From Halorussus salinisoli (lineage in GTDB: Archaea; Halobacteriota; Halobacteria; Halobacteriales; Haladaptataceae), in NCBI GenBank assembly GCA_005239435.1, contig SZNP01000007.1:124001-188000 (forward strand): a stretch of 64,000 nucleotides of DNA, read 5' to 3'. Position 1 is the first letter of the stretch. Every line of letters starts with the position of its first letter. Below are positions 16,908 to 25,204 of the stretch, piece after piece. The notes below the pieces were generated by a model that had not been told where the DNA came from, searched no databases, and saw only the letters and a program-made list of their open reading frames with translations. The translations under genes were made by a program, and so were the position numbers.

Positions 16908-17678
16908 TCAGACCGACACGGCGTCGCCCAGTCCGCCGTCGACGAGTTGGATGAGGACCGCCGCGATGCCAGTCCGAGACGACCAGATGGCGGTCTCGTC
17001 GTCGAGTTCGGGGTCGTCGCGCTCGTCGCGGACGCTCAGCAGAATCGTCTCGCCGTCGACCACGACGACCCGTCCCACCGGGTCGTCGCCGTGGGGATGG
17101 TCCACCGGGAGTACAGCGACTTCGACGCCGCTGTCCGCGAAGAGTTCGCCGAGTGCGGCGTCGCCGATGACGACCACCTCGATGCCCGAGTCGGCCCGCT
17201 CGCGCAGGAGGTCCGCGAGGTCGTCGGTCAGTCCCCGGGCGTCCCGACCCACGGCGAATACCACCCGACGCTCGGCCTCCTCCAGCAGTTGCTCGACTCG
17301 GCCGTCGATGCTGGTCCGGCCGTGGACCGTCCAGATGTCCTCGCGCTGCTCGTCGCCGTCGCCGCCCTGTTGGCGTGCCGCTTCGAGGTAGTCGAAGGCT
17401 CGCTCCTGGGTGCGCTCGAACTCGCCGCGGAGGTGCGACTGGGCGGCTTCGAGGCTGACCGGTCGGTACTGGATGGGCTTGGACTGCTGGACCTCCACGA
17501 GACCGCGGTCCTGTAGCGACTCGGCCGCACCGTAGACCTGCGACCGGGGTACGTCGGTCGCGCGATGCACGTCGCGGGCGGTGCCGGTGCCCAACTTCTG
17601 GAGTGCGGTGAACACCTTCGCCTCGTAGTTCGATAGCCCCAGATGTTCGAGGGCCTCGATAGCGTCGTCTTCGTCCAT
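16908..17678 (-). CDS. TrmB-like winged-helix transcriptional regulator
   Basis: 256 residues. The N-terminal TrmB-type winged helix (LEHLGLSNYEAKVFTALQKL, TARDVHRATDVPRSQVYGA, LQDRGLVEVQQSKPIQYRPV) is followed by a coiled segment and a C-terminal domain like the phospholipase-D/TrmB effector domain (RRVVFAVGRDA, IEVVVIGDAALGELF, ETAIWSSRTGIAAVLIQLVD). Its ATG overlaps the RND exporter's TGA (TGATG at 17676-17680), so it is translationally coupled as the second gene of that operon. A regulator cotranscribed with its exporter suggests autoregulation through the inverted repeat at 20856-20874. Confidence 0.88.
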   Translation of the reverse strand: MDEDDAIEALEHLGLSNYEAKVFTALQKLGTGTARDVHRATDVPRSQVYGAAESLQDRGLVEVQQSKPIQYRPVSLEAAQSHLRGEFERTQERAFDYLEAARQQGGDGDEQREDIWTVHGRTSIDGRVEQLLEEAERRVVFAVGRDARGLTDDLADLLRERADSGIEVVVIGDAALGELFADSGVEVAVLPVDHPHGDDPVGRVVVVDGETILLSVRDERDDPELDDETAIWSSRTGIAAVLIQLVDGGLGDAVSV

Positions 17679-20600
17679 CAGTCCTCCCTCACCTCGCCAC
17701 CGTTCGCGACTGCGGCGCTCGGTTCCGCGGCGCTGGTCTCGCCCGGCCCGAGGTAGCGCGTCCACAGCACCAGCAGACTCGGCAGGACGAGGACGCTGGC
17801 GAGGAACGCGTAGATGATGGTCAGGCCGGTGATGATGCCGAACTGCTGGAGCGCGGGAAGTATGGCGAACGCGAGGACGCCGAACCCGCCCACCGTGGTC
17901 GCGGCGCTTCCGAGGAGCGCCCCGCCGGTGCCGGTGACGCTCTCGTTCATGGCCTCCCAGATGGTGTCGCGCCGCCCGAGTTCCATGGTGTAGCGCTCGC
18001 TGAGGTGGATGCTGTAGGCCACGCCGAGACCGACCGTCAGGGACGTGATCATCCCCGTCAGGACGTTGAACGGCATCCCGAGCAGGAACATCGTCCCGAG
18101 AATCCACGAGACGCTGAACGCCACCGGGAGCAGGGTGATGGCTCCGAGCGTGGCGCTCCCGTGCGCCAACCGATAGGCAATCATCAGGAACGCGAAGGTC
18201 GCACCGAGCGTGATGAGCAGGCTCTGGATGACCGTCTCCAGAAGCTGATTCTGGACGATCTCGAAGACGATGGGTTGGCCGGTCGCGGTGGCGATCAGTC
18301 CGCCGCCGTCGATTCCGGCGGCCACGTCGCGCATCTCCTCGGTCACGGTCGAGGAGGACGCGCCGCCCTTGACCGAGACGACCATCCGGACCGAGCGATA
18401 CTCGCCGTCCTGACGGTCGATGACGCCCTCGGCCTCCTGGGGAGCGACCGCGAACAGTTCGTCGTACACCTGCTCTACGTTCCGGTCGGGGACGCCGTCG
18501 CCGTCGGTGTCGGCCGCGGCGAGCGTCGCGTTGAACGACTCGTTCTGCGCGGCAACCTGTTCCATGACGGAGATGGGACTCCGGATCTGGGGTTCGCCGT
18601 TCGAGAGGACGACCACCACGTCGTCCTTCTCGGCGGCCGCGTCGTTGGCCCGCTGGAGTTCGTCGAGGGTCTCCGGCGTGGCTACGTCACCCTCGACTAG
18701 AATCTGGGCCTGCGAGTCCTGTCGCAGGAAGTTCTGGTTGACGTATTCGAGGTTCGCCTTCGCCGAGTAGTCGCCGGGAGCGAACGGTTCGGGCAGGTCC
18801 TTCATCCACCCCGGCGGGTCCTCTGCGAGGAAGTCGGTCTGCTCGAAACTGGTGTCGACCTGCGTCGCGCCGTACGCGCCACCGGCCGACAGCACCAGCG
18901 TCAGCGCCAGCACGACGACGGGTGCTTTCCGCGCGGCAATCGAACCGGCCGAGAGCAGCGACCCGAGAGCGCCGCCGCCGGTCCCGAACGCTCGCTTCTT
19001 GCGGTCGAAGCCCTTCGATTCGAGGAAGCCGTCGATTTCGACCTTGAGGGCCGGAATCAGGCCGCCGAAGACGATTAGCGCGGCCACGATACCGACAGAA
19101 CTCACGACGCCGAAGTCCTGAATCGGCGGCAGGGGACTGACCAGATTCGAGAGGAAGCCGATGACCGTGGTCGCAGTCACCCAGACGAGAGCGACCCCGA
19201 CGCTGGCCAGTGCGACCGACATGCCTTCACGGACGCTCTCACCCTCGTGTTCCTCGCGCTCCTCGCGGTGGCGCATGAAGACGTGAATCGCGTAGTCGAT
19301 GGACAGTCCGATGAGCAGGACCGGCACCGCGATGAATATCTGGTTGAAGGTGACGCCCGCCCACCCCATGAAGCCGAACGTCCAGACGAGGACCGCGAAG
19401 ATGCCGAACACTCCGAGCAGGATGTCGAGCAGGTCGCGGTAGGCGACCAGCAAGGTCAGGACGACGAACAGCAGCGCCATCGGGCCGACGATGGCGATAC
19501 TGTCCGCCATCGACTGGTCGGTCTCCTCGCTGATGATGCCCGACCCGAACACCAGTACCTCGCGGTCCATCGACCGGTCGGCGATCTGCTGGATGGCGGT
19601 CTGGGTCTCCACGAGGTCGGACGACGCCATGCCCTGTACGGTCTGGTCCCCCTGATTCTGGAAGACCACGAGCATCGTCGCGTTGGACTCGGTGCTCCCC
19701 GGGTCGTAGGAGGTCGGCATGAACGCGAACGCCCGTTCCGACGGGCCCTCGCCGTCCTCGCTCAGCACCGTCTCGACGGTCGATTCGACCTCCGACTGGT
19801 TCATCGACTGGAGTTGCTCTATCTGCTCCTGTAGGCTGGGTCGGGAGGCGTTCTGCAACTGCTGGCGCTGGGTCTGTAACTCCTCGGCGTCTTCCCGGAG
19901 TTGCTGCCCGCGCTCTTTCAGGTCGGCCGTGCGCTGTTGGAGTTCCCGATACTCGTCGGCCAACACGCCGCGAGTGCCGAGCTGGTACACCTGCTCGAAC
20001 TGCGACCGAATCTCGGCGGCGCGTTCGCGGTACGTCGACCGGTTGATTTCGCCCTGCTGATACGAGGCGTTGAGTCGGTCGAGTCGCAGTTGCAGGCCCC
20101 GAGTCTCGCGGAACGCCTGCTCGAACGTCGCCGACTGGTTCGCGGTTAGATTCGCAGTCGCCGAGGTCCGGACCTGTCGGAGTCGCGTTTCGATTCGCTC
20201 CGACCGTTCTCGATAGGTCGAGTCGTTCACCTCGCTCCGCTGGTGGGAGGCGTTCAGTTGGTCGTACTCTGCCTGAATCGCCCGAGTTCGATTCAGTGCG
20301 TCGCTCAGTTGCGCCGCCGTCTCGTTCAGTTCCTGACCGCGCTGTTGGAGTTCGGCGCGCGACTCGTCGAGCGACTGTCGGCGTTGCTGGAGTTCGGCCC
20401 CCGACTTCCGAAGGTCGGCCACCTGTTCCTGGCGGAGCGCGGTGGTAGCGACGATGTTGGCGACGCCCGCGGTCGGGGTGTCGTCGGACAGCGTCTCGTT
20501 TACGGTCCGGTTGTTCTGCAAGTTCTGCTGGAGTTGGAGGGTCTGGGTCAGTGCCTTCTTCGAGAGGACGTTGTCTCCCCTGACGATGAGTTGGACCGTC

Positions 20601-20806
20601 GTGGTGTTCTGCTGGCCGCTGGCGAAGTTGGTTTCGACGTAGTCCAACTTCTCGGCGGCCGTGCTGTCGCTCTGGAACTGGTCCAGCGACGACGACTGGT
20701 CGACCATCGGCGCGCCCGCCCCGACCAACACGGTCAGGACGAGCAACACCGCGATGACGATTCGACTGTGTTCCGTGACGGCTTCGAAGAGATCGCTCGC
20801 GTTCAC
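17678..20806 (-). CDS. RND-superfamily (MMPL-type) exporter with long coiled-coil loop
   Basis: 1042 residues from GTG 20806. Two RND halves, each with one transmembrane helix, a large external domain and a five-helix membrane block: IVIAVLLVLTVLVGAGAPMV; DSIAIVGPMALLFVVLTLLV with GLSIDYAIHVFMRHREERE; then VVVLALTLVLSAGGAYG; and GLGVAYSIHLSERYTMELG with GTGGALLGSAATTVGGFG. The GLSIDYAIH and GLGVAYSIH segments are the family's helix-4 signature; the second has lost the Asp (VAY for IDY). The first external domain contains a ~170-residue Gln/Arg/Glu coiled coil (ELQQRRQSLDESRAELQQRG and similar heptads). Coupled to the TrmB-like regulator. Substrate unknown. Confidence 0.9.
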   Translation of the reverse strand: MNASDLFEAVTEHSRIVIAVLLVLTVLVGAGAPMVDQSSSLDQFQSDSTAAEKLDYVETNFASGQQNTTTVQLIVRGDNVLSKKALTQTLQLQQNLQNNRTVNETLSDDTPTAGVANIVATTALRQEQVADLRKSGAELQQRRQSLDESRAELQQRGQELNETAAQLSDALNRTRAIQAEYDQLNASHQRSEVNDSTYRERSERIETRLRQVRTSATANLTANQSATFEQAFRETRGLQLRLDRLNASYQQGEINRSTYRERAAEIRSQFEQVYQLGTRGVLADEYRELQQRTADLKERGQQLREDAEELQTQRQQLQNASRPSLQEQIEQLQSMNQSEVESTVETVLSEDGEGPSERAFAFMPTSYDPGSTESNATMLVVFQNQGDQTVQGMASSDLVETQTAIQQIADRSMDREVLVFGSGIISEETDQSMADSIAIVGPMALLFVVLTLLVAYRDLLDILLGVFGIFAVLVWTFGFMGWAGVTFNQIFIAVPVLLIGLSIDYAIHVFMRHREEREEHEGESVREGMSVALASVGVALVWVTATTVIGFLSNLVSPLPPIQDFGVVSSVGIVAALIVFGGLIPALKVEIDGFLESKGFDRKKRAFGTGGGALGSLLSAGSIAARKAPVVVLALTLVLSAGGAYGATQVDTSFEQTDFLAEDPPGWMKDLPEPFAPGDYSAKANLEYVNQNFLRQDSQAQILVEGDVATPETLDELQRANDAAAEKDDVVVVLSNGEPQIRSPISVMEQVAAQNESFNATLAAADTDGDGVPDRNVEQVYDELFAVAPQEAEGVIDRQDGEYRSVRMVVSVKGGASSSTVTEEMRDVAAGIDGGGLIATATGQPIVFEIVQNQLLETVIQSLLITLGATFAFLMIAYRLAHGSATLGAITLLPVAFSVSWILGTMFLLGMPFNVLTGMITSLTVGLGVAYSIHLSERYTMELGRRDTIWEAMNESVTGTGGALLGSAATTVGGFGVLAFAILPALQQFGIITGLTIIYAFLASVLVLPSLLVLWTRYLGPGETSAAEPSAAVANGGEVRED

Positions 20807-20835
20807 CGGGCGACCCTCCGCGTGACTGGTTCTCT

Positions 20836-20891
20836 GAACATGTGTTCGACGCTGTTGTTAGAAAGGTACTAACAGTACGAGCATAAACCCC
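20836..20891 (-). promoter_or_regulatory. Promoter and candidate operator of the RND/TrmB operon
   Basis: On the minus strand GTTTATGC (about 20883-20891) is a TATA candidate. The inverted repeat TGTTAG-N7-CTAACA (20856-20874) lies just downstream, across the expected transcription start. A second inverted pair GAACA-TG-TGTTC occupies 20836-20847. The start codon is GTG 20806, giving a leader of about 50 nt. Position and symmetry suit a repressor such as the TrmB-like protein encoded in the operon; the assignment is inference. Confidence 0.5.
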
Positions 20892-21114
20892 ACGGATTCG
20901 AACATGTCTACGTTAGATATGATAATCGCCCGACTACGACGGGTTTCGGACGGGGCGGCGTCGGGTGGGCGATAGTCTCCGAGCGTGCGACGAGGAGAAC
21001 CGACTCGCGGAACGGTCGAGTTTTCGGCAGAAAATCGAGCTGTGGATGCAGATACTGTAATAAATTTTACGGCCCTCGATACATTTTAGGCGATAGCGTT
21101 ACCATGGCTGGTGT

Positions 21115-21399
21115 ATGTCAGTTTCGCGGACCGCTCTCAGCGACGACCAGAACGTCAGTACGACAATCGTGGCCGCGGTGGCCGACGCCGAGGGTATCTC
21201 TCCGACCGAAGTTAATCCACCGCTACACAGTGCTATCGACCCGGAAGCCCTGAACGACTTGTTCGGGTCTCCGTGGAGTGCCTCCGAGAGCGGGCCGCGC
21301 GTCTCGTTCACCTACAGCGGATACGACGTGACCGTCAGCGGAGACGGAAACGTAGTCGTTCGCCGAGCGAGCGACTCCGAACCCGAGCAGACCATCTGA
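21115..21399 (+). CDS. HalOD1 domain protein
   Basis: 94 residues forming a single HalOD1 output domain: VSTTIVAAVADAEGISPTEV, PLHSAIDPEALNDLF and VSFTYSGYDVTVSGDGNVVV. HalOD1 proteins are short haloarchaeal signalling modules, often without a fused receiver. TATA-like ACATTTTAGG near 21085 is 30 bp before the ATG, so the transcript is probably leaderless. No kinase or receiver is adjacent. Confidence 0.9.
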   Translation: MSVSRTALSDDQNVSTTIVAAVADAEGISPTEVNPPLHSAIDPEALNDLFGSPWSASESGPRVSFTYSGYDVTVSGDGNVVVRRASDSEPEQTI

Positions 21400-21512
21400 T
21401 TCGCGAGGACGACCTGATTCACGCAGACCACCTGACTCGCCGGAAGCAGTCGCTACGCGAAACGTCCGGACGAATCGCCGACTAAAAGAGGGAACCGAAC
21501 GTCGAGTCGCTC

Positions 21513-21728
21513 TTACTCCAGTGCCGCGTAGGGGTTCAGCACGCCCGACCTGTAGTAGGTCTTGTCGAACTCGTCGGGCACGGTCGCGGTTTCTTCGAGT
21601 CTCGCGCGTACATGGTTCGCGTCGAGGTTGGCGTCCTGACTCCGGAGGAGTGCGACCGCACCGGCGACCTGCGGGGCGGCCATCGAGGTGCCAGCGAGCC
21701 ACGCGTCCCAAGTACGTTGGCGACAGGT
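21513..21728 (-). pseudogene. C-terminal remnant of a subtilisin-like serine protease
   Basis: Reading the minus strand up to TAA 21513-21515 gives WDAWLAGTSMAAPQVAGAVA, then LLRSQDANLDANHVRARLEE and a tail ending VLNPYAALE. GTSMAAPQVAG is the catalytic-Ser block of subtilases (S8), and GVLNPYAAL is the usual end of halolysin catalytic domains. The frame is closed by a stop at 21729-21731, and no upstream catalytic Asp or His segment exists nearby. Only the last ~70 residues survive. The break coincides with the promoter of the CorC-type gene on the other strand, which suggests deletion or rearrangement at that point. Confidence 0.8.
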
Positions 21729-21758
21729 TTATTCTCACCTCGTCGCCACAGCTACTCG

Positions 21759-22847
21759 ATGGTAGAGCTCGCGACGGTCGCTCGGGTAGTCGGTGGACTC
21801 GTCCTCCTCTTCGGGAACGCCTACTTCGTAACTATCGAGTTCGCCATGACCCGCGTCCGACAGTTCACCGAGGGCGAATTCGAAGGGGCGCTCGGACTCG
21901 AACGAGCGTGGGAGATGACCGACCGACTGGAAATCTACCTCTCGGGGTGTCAGCTCGGAATCACCATCTGTAGCGTCGGACTCGGCGTCGTTGCCGAACC
22001 CGCGCTCGCACACCTGCTGGCTCCGGCCATCGAACTGACCGGCGTCGGTTCGCGCACATTGGCGGCTATCGTCGCACTCGCCCTCATCAACCTCCTGCAC
22101 GTCGTAGTCGGCGAGCAGGCACCAACGTACCTCGGCATCGAGCGGACCAAACTCGTCGCCAAGTACGGGTCGGCCCCGCTCTACTACTGGACGAAGGTCA
22201 TGTCACCGATTATCGTACTTGCGGACAAGACCGCGAAGGGGTTGCTCTCGCTGGTCGGCGTCGAGATAACCCGGTCGTGGACCGAAGCCGAGACCGAGGA
22301 GGGCGACGGACACGAGGTGTCGAGTCGCGGTGACGCTCGGCGCGAGATGGGTGACATCCTCAGCCGAGTCGGTCTCGAAGAAGAGCGCGAGGAGGAGGTG
22401 CTGGCCGCCCTCGACATCGGAACGATTCCCGTCCGCGACGTCATGGTCCCGCGCGAGCAAATCGTCGCCCTCTCGACGGCGGACGATTTCGAGGAGAACC
22501 TCCGTAAGATGCAGGAGTCGCCACACGTCAGGTTCCCGCTGGTCGGTGAGACGCTGGACGACTTCCTCGGCATCGTCTACACGCCGCCACTCGTCGGCCG
22601 CGAGGGCGACTTCTCCGACGGGTCGCTCACGTGGGAAGCAGTCGCGGCCGACCCCGTGGCGGTCGAGCCCGACCTCCCAGTGAGCGACGTTATCGACAGA
22701 TTTCAGGAGGAAGGTCAGGAGCTCGCGCTGGTCGCCGACGACGGCGAGGTCGTCGGCATGGTCACGTCAACCGACACGTTCGAGTCGGTCATCGGTGACC
22801 TCGAAGACCCCTTCGACGAGAGCGAGTGGCCCGACGCCCGGTCGTGA
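21759..22847 (+). CDS. CorC/HlyC-type membrane protein (DUF21 plus CBS pair)
   Basis: 362 residues from ATG 21759. N-terminal DUF21/CNNM membrane domain: VVGGLVLLFGNAYFVTIEFA, LEIYLSGCQLGITICSVGLG, LAHLLAPAIELTG and IVALALINLLHVVVGEQAPT. C-terminal cytoplasmic CBS pair: IPVRDVMVPREQIVALSTAD and VSDVIDRFQEEGQELALVAD with DGEVVGMVTSTDTFESV. Family members handle Mg2+/Co2+ or Na+ at the membrane; the earlier name haemolysin is historical. The terminal CorC_HlyC domain of longer relatives is absent. TTTATTC at 21728-21734 is a plausible TATA with a short leader. Confidence 0.88.
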   Translation: MVELATVARVVGGLVLLFGNAYFVTIEFAMTRVRQFTEGEFEGALGLERAWEMTDRLEIYLSGCQLGITICSVGLGVVAEPALAHLLAPAIELTGVGSRTLAAIVALALINLLHVVVGEQAPTYLGIERTKLVAKYGSAPLYYWTKVMSPIIVLADKTAKGLLSLVGVEITRSWTEAETEEGDGHEVSSRGDARREMGDILSRVGLEEEREEEVLAALDIGTIPVRDVMVPREQIVALSTADDFEENLRKMQESPHVRFPLVGETLDDFLGIVYTPPLVGREGDFSDGSLTWEAVAADPVAVEPDLPVSDVIDRFQEEGQELALVADDGEVVGMVTSTDTFESVIGDLEDPFDESEWPDARS

Positions 22848-22856
22848 GCGAGCGCG

Positions 22857-22930
22857 CTAGCCCGCGTCTGCTGGTCTCACGTCCGATGGCCTCGCATCCG
22901 CTAGTCCCGCGACCGCTAGCCTCGAATCCG
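22857..22930 (+). repeat. Degenerate 15-bp tandem repeat, five units
   Basis: Units at 22857-22870, 22871-22885, 22886-22900, 22901-22915 and 22916-22930, with consensus CTAGCCTCGCRTCCG. The array exactly fills the gap between the CorC-type gene's stop region and the stop of the converging rhodanese lipoprotein. The first unit is one base short. No hairpin or T-tract is evident. Confidence 0.75.
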
Positions 22931-23713
22931 CTACCCCTGAACGGTTCCGGCCGCCAAGTCCTTCAGTTTGCCTTCGACTGTGTAACTCGGCGTCTCGACC
23001 TCTATGTTCGAATCCGGCCCGACCTCGTGGAACTTGAGGTGGAGTTCGTAGCTCCCGCCGTCGGCGATGTCGGTCGATTCCACCTGCTCGGAGGGTCGGT
23101 GGCGCGCCCACGCGTTCCGTCCAGTGAAGGCGGCGTCGGTTTCGCCGCGGATGACCCAACTGTTGGGCTTGTTACCCACGTCGTTCCCACGCATCGGATA
23201 GCCCTGCTCGTGCCACTCCCAGAACCCCTCGTCGATGACGTAGACGTTCTCGTAGCCCTCGTTGATGAGTTGGGACGCTCGAATGGAGGACAGATGGTGG
23301 GGGCACCCGCAGTAACAGATGATACGGTCGTCCTTCGGCCAGTCCATCACGGGGTCGTTCGACACTCGTCGATCCGGCGACGCCTGACTCAGGACCGCGC
23401 CGTAGATGTGAGACTTCTCGTAGGCCTTCACGCTGCGAGCATCGACGATTCGGGCCTCTCCGCGCTTGTACCAGTAGTGAGAGACGTCGATGGGGGCCAG
23501 CGGAACGTTCACGCCGTTCTCCGTGACGGTACCGAACGACAAGGTGTCGACGTTGCGCTCGTCCGGAACCTCGTCGAACTCCGGAGGGTAGCCGTCCACG
23601 TTGCCGTCGGTCGGCGTCACGTCGAGGTCACTTCCGCCTCCACCTCCACCGAGGCAACCGGCGACTGCCGAGAGAGATACCGCACTGCCCGTCAGAAACG
23701 TTCGGCGTTTCAT
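22931..23713 (-). CDS. Tat-exported rhodanese-domain lipoprotein
   Basis: 260 residues. Twin-arginine lipoprotein signal MKRRTFLTGSAVSLSAVAGC with lipobox AGC, then a Gly-rich stretch. Middle: a rhodanese domain with ARIVDARSVKAYEKSHIYGA, the active-site loop CYCGCPHHLS (cysteine nucleophile with two more Cys nearby) and YVIDEGFWEWHEQGYP. The C-terminal ~70 residues (YELHLKFHEVGPDSNIEVE, YTVEGKLKDLAAG) form an extra beta domain. Probably a surface sulfurtransferase or thiol-handling protein. The extra Cys in the loop resembles those in selenophosphate- or arsenate-type rhodaneses only loosely. Confidence 0.85.
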   Translation of the reverse strand: MKRRTFLTGSAVSLSAVAGCLGGGGGGSDLDVTPTDGNVDGYPPEFDEVPDERNVDTLSFGTVTENGVNVPLAPIDVSHYWYKRGEARIVDARSVKAYEKSHIYGAVLSQASPDRRVSNDPVMDWPKDDRIICYCGCPHHLSSIRASQLINEGYENVYVIDEGFWEWHEQGYPMRGNDVGNKPNSWVIRGETDAAFTGRNAWARHRPSEQVESTDIADGGSYELHLKFHEVGPDSNIEVETPSYTVEGKLKDLAAGTVQG

Positions 23714-23806
23714 CTATGGATAGTCTTAGCAAACGACGAGCTAATAATTTTATCATCAGTTCTTTCGGAGACAGACTGTGGAAAATCAGCGAGCGCGTGG
23801 CCTGAA

Positions 23807-24334
23807 CTATTCGACGGAAATTTCCTGGTTGCAGACCCCCCGGAGGCGGGAGTACGTCTCGTCGGTGACGGCCTCGCGGACCGTGCAGTACGCCCCGCAG
23901 GCACCCCTTTCGCGGGTGTTCGACACCACCGAGTCGAAGAGTCGGAAGACCTGCTCTTCGCGGCCGTACATCAACAGGACGTTCACGTTGTCGACGACGA
24001 CCCAGCCGCCGCGCATGACGTACTTCATCGCCTTCGAGAGGCGGATGCTGATGCCAGTCAGGTCGCTGGGGTCCACCGGGTCGGTCGTCCAGAGCGGGCC
24101 GTCGTACTGACTCGGCGACCCCGTGACGGGGACGACTCCGACCCTCTGGGGGTCGCCGCCGCGGCGCTTGACCAGCGACTCGACTTTGTTCGGCGAGGCG
24201 GTCGCCGACACCACCAGCAGGTTCTCGAAGGCGTCGTCGGGGAGAGCAGACAGCGGTGACCCCATCGACGGCACCGACACCAGCGCCTGGTCGCCGGGCG
24301 CGAGCGAGAACTTCCCGTCAGTCGTCTCCGGCAC
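23807..24334 (-). CDS. DUF7504-like RecA-type protein, third gene of a signalling cassette
   Basis: 175 residues from GTG 24334, with GGAGGG about seven bases upstream; it overlaps the preceding gene by 17 bp. RecA/KaiC-like core without a canonical Walker A: LPDDAFENLLVVSATASPNK, SDLTGISIRLSKAMKYVM, GWVVVDNVNVLLMYGREEQV, RLFDSVVSNTRERGACGAY. Same general fold as the proteins at 3576 and 57793. Follows two small membrane proteins in a tight operon, which suggests membrane-linked signalling rather than recombination. Confidence 0.72.
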   Translation of the reverse strand: MPETTDGKFSLAPGDQALVSVPSMGSPLSALPDDAFENLLVVSATASPNKVESLVKRRGGDPQRVGVVPVTGSPSQYDGPLWTTDPVDPSDLTGISIRLSKAMKYVMRGGWVVVDNVNVLLMYGREEQVFRLFDSVVSNTRERGACGAYCTVREAVTDETYSRLRGVCNQEISVE

Positions 24335-24671
24335 TCTCGAACCCTCCGGTGGTATCGTCGACTGCGGTCGTCTCCACCTCGCCGCCGTCGAGTCGGACGA
24401 ACGGCCGGGCGAACTGCCAGACACCGCCCGCCGCGAGGAGCGCGGCCGTGAGGTCCAGCACCGACGAGACCAGCGTCATGCCGAACGGAATGGCCGCGAC
24501 GTAGGAGACCGTCAGCGTGAGGAACGCGCCGGCGAGCAGGAGCAAGCCTCGCGTGTGCGCGACGTTCCGGGCGTACGCGACCACCGGATACGCCAACAGG
24601 ACGCTAGTGATGACCAGCATCGTGGTCTGGGCGATGAAGACGAACGAGAGGAGGTCGCTCGTCGAGGTCAT
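24318..24671 (-). CDS. Small membrane protein (DUF7521-like), second of the cassette
   Basis: 117 residues with three predicted transmembrane helices: LLSFVFIAQTTMLVITSVLL, GLLLLAGAFLTLTVSYVAAI and LVSSVLDLTAALLAAGGVWQ, then an acidic cytoplasmic tail. It shares size and helix layout with the upstream 94-residue protein. Its start overlaps that gene's stop by four bases (24668-24671) and its stop lies 17 bp inside the RecA-like gene. The three genes are therefore one translationally linked unit. Confidence 0.72.
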   Translation of the reverse strand: MTSTSDLLSFVFIAQTTMLVITSVLLAYPVVAYARNVAHTRGLLLLAGAFLTLTVSYVAAIPFGMTLVSSVLDLTAALLAAGGVWQFARPFVRLDGGEVETTAVDDTTGGFESAGDD

Positions 24672-24952
24672 AGTTTCCTCCGCTCGGTCAGCAGAACGAG
24701 GACGTGTGCGGCCGCGACCAGAGCGCTCACGGTCGCTACCGCCGACATCACGATGTCGTAAACCGGCGGCACGGCGACCCCGACCACCACGTTCGCGTTG
24801 AGCGCGACGTACGCGAGGAACACGAGCGGAAGGGGCCGCAGGACCGAACCGAACGGCGCACCCCGGAACCCGCGTGCCGCGATGACCGCGACCGGGACCG
24901 TGCCCGCGAGGACGAGCGTCGTCGCCAGCGCGAGTATGCGTTCGAGTAGCAT
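24668..24952 (-). CDS. Small membrane protein (DUF7521-like), first of the cassette
   Basis: 94 residues, three predicted membrane helices: ILALATTLVLAGTVPVAVIA, LRPLPLVFLAYVALNANVVV and DIVMSAVATVSALVAAAHVL. A TATA-like TTATTTAAT (minus strand, about 24977-24985) lies about 28 bp upstream of the ATG, so the operon message is probably leaderless. Function unknown; coupled to the next membrane protein. Confidence 0.7.
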   Translation of the reverse strand: MLLERILALATTLVLAGTVPVAVIAARGFRGAPFGSVLRPLPLVFLAYVALNANVVVGVAVPPVYDIVMSAVATVSALVAAAHVLVLLTERRKL

Positions 24953-25003
24953 TCGGCCCGGGGTTTTCGCTCCCGGATTAAATAACCCGCAGTTGATCGC
25001 GAA

Positions 25004-25153
25004 CTACGGGCGGTTCTCGGGGTCGAGTGCGACCGACGAAATCGTCGACGGGACGGTGACGCGGACGAGGTCACGCCCTCGCTCGAAGCGGTGAATCACC
25101 TCCGCGCTCGAAGGAGGGAGGATGTTCGCTACAGGCGCTCGAAACACATTCAT
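25004..25153 (-). CDS. Possible 49-residue ORF or gene-end remnant
   Basis: From ATG 25153 the frame reads MNVFRAPVANILPPSSAEVI, then HRFERGRDLVRVTVPSTISS and a short tail ending at TAG 25004-25006. Codon third positions are GC-rich as in real genes here. FERGRDLVRVTVPSTISSVAL looks like the end of a larger beta-rich protein more than a free-standing small protein. An AT-rich tract with CTTATAAC lies directly upstream. I cannot tell a small gene from a decayed 3' end. Confidence 0.35.
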   Translation of the reverse strand: MNVFRAPVANILPPSSAEVIHRFERGRDLVRVTVPSTISSVALDPENRP

Positions 25154-25204
25154 GTTGTTATAAGAATTGAAATCCATTCTCTTAGAAATTTATGTATTTC
25201 TCAC

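Noticed and set aside
23001..23020. GTTCGAATCC, another T-loop-like decamer
   Set aside because: It lies inside the rhodanese lipoprotein coding sequence and lacks a tRNA context.
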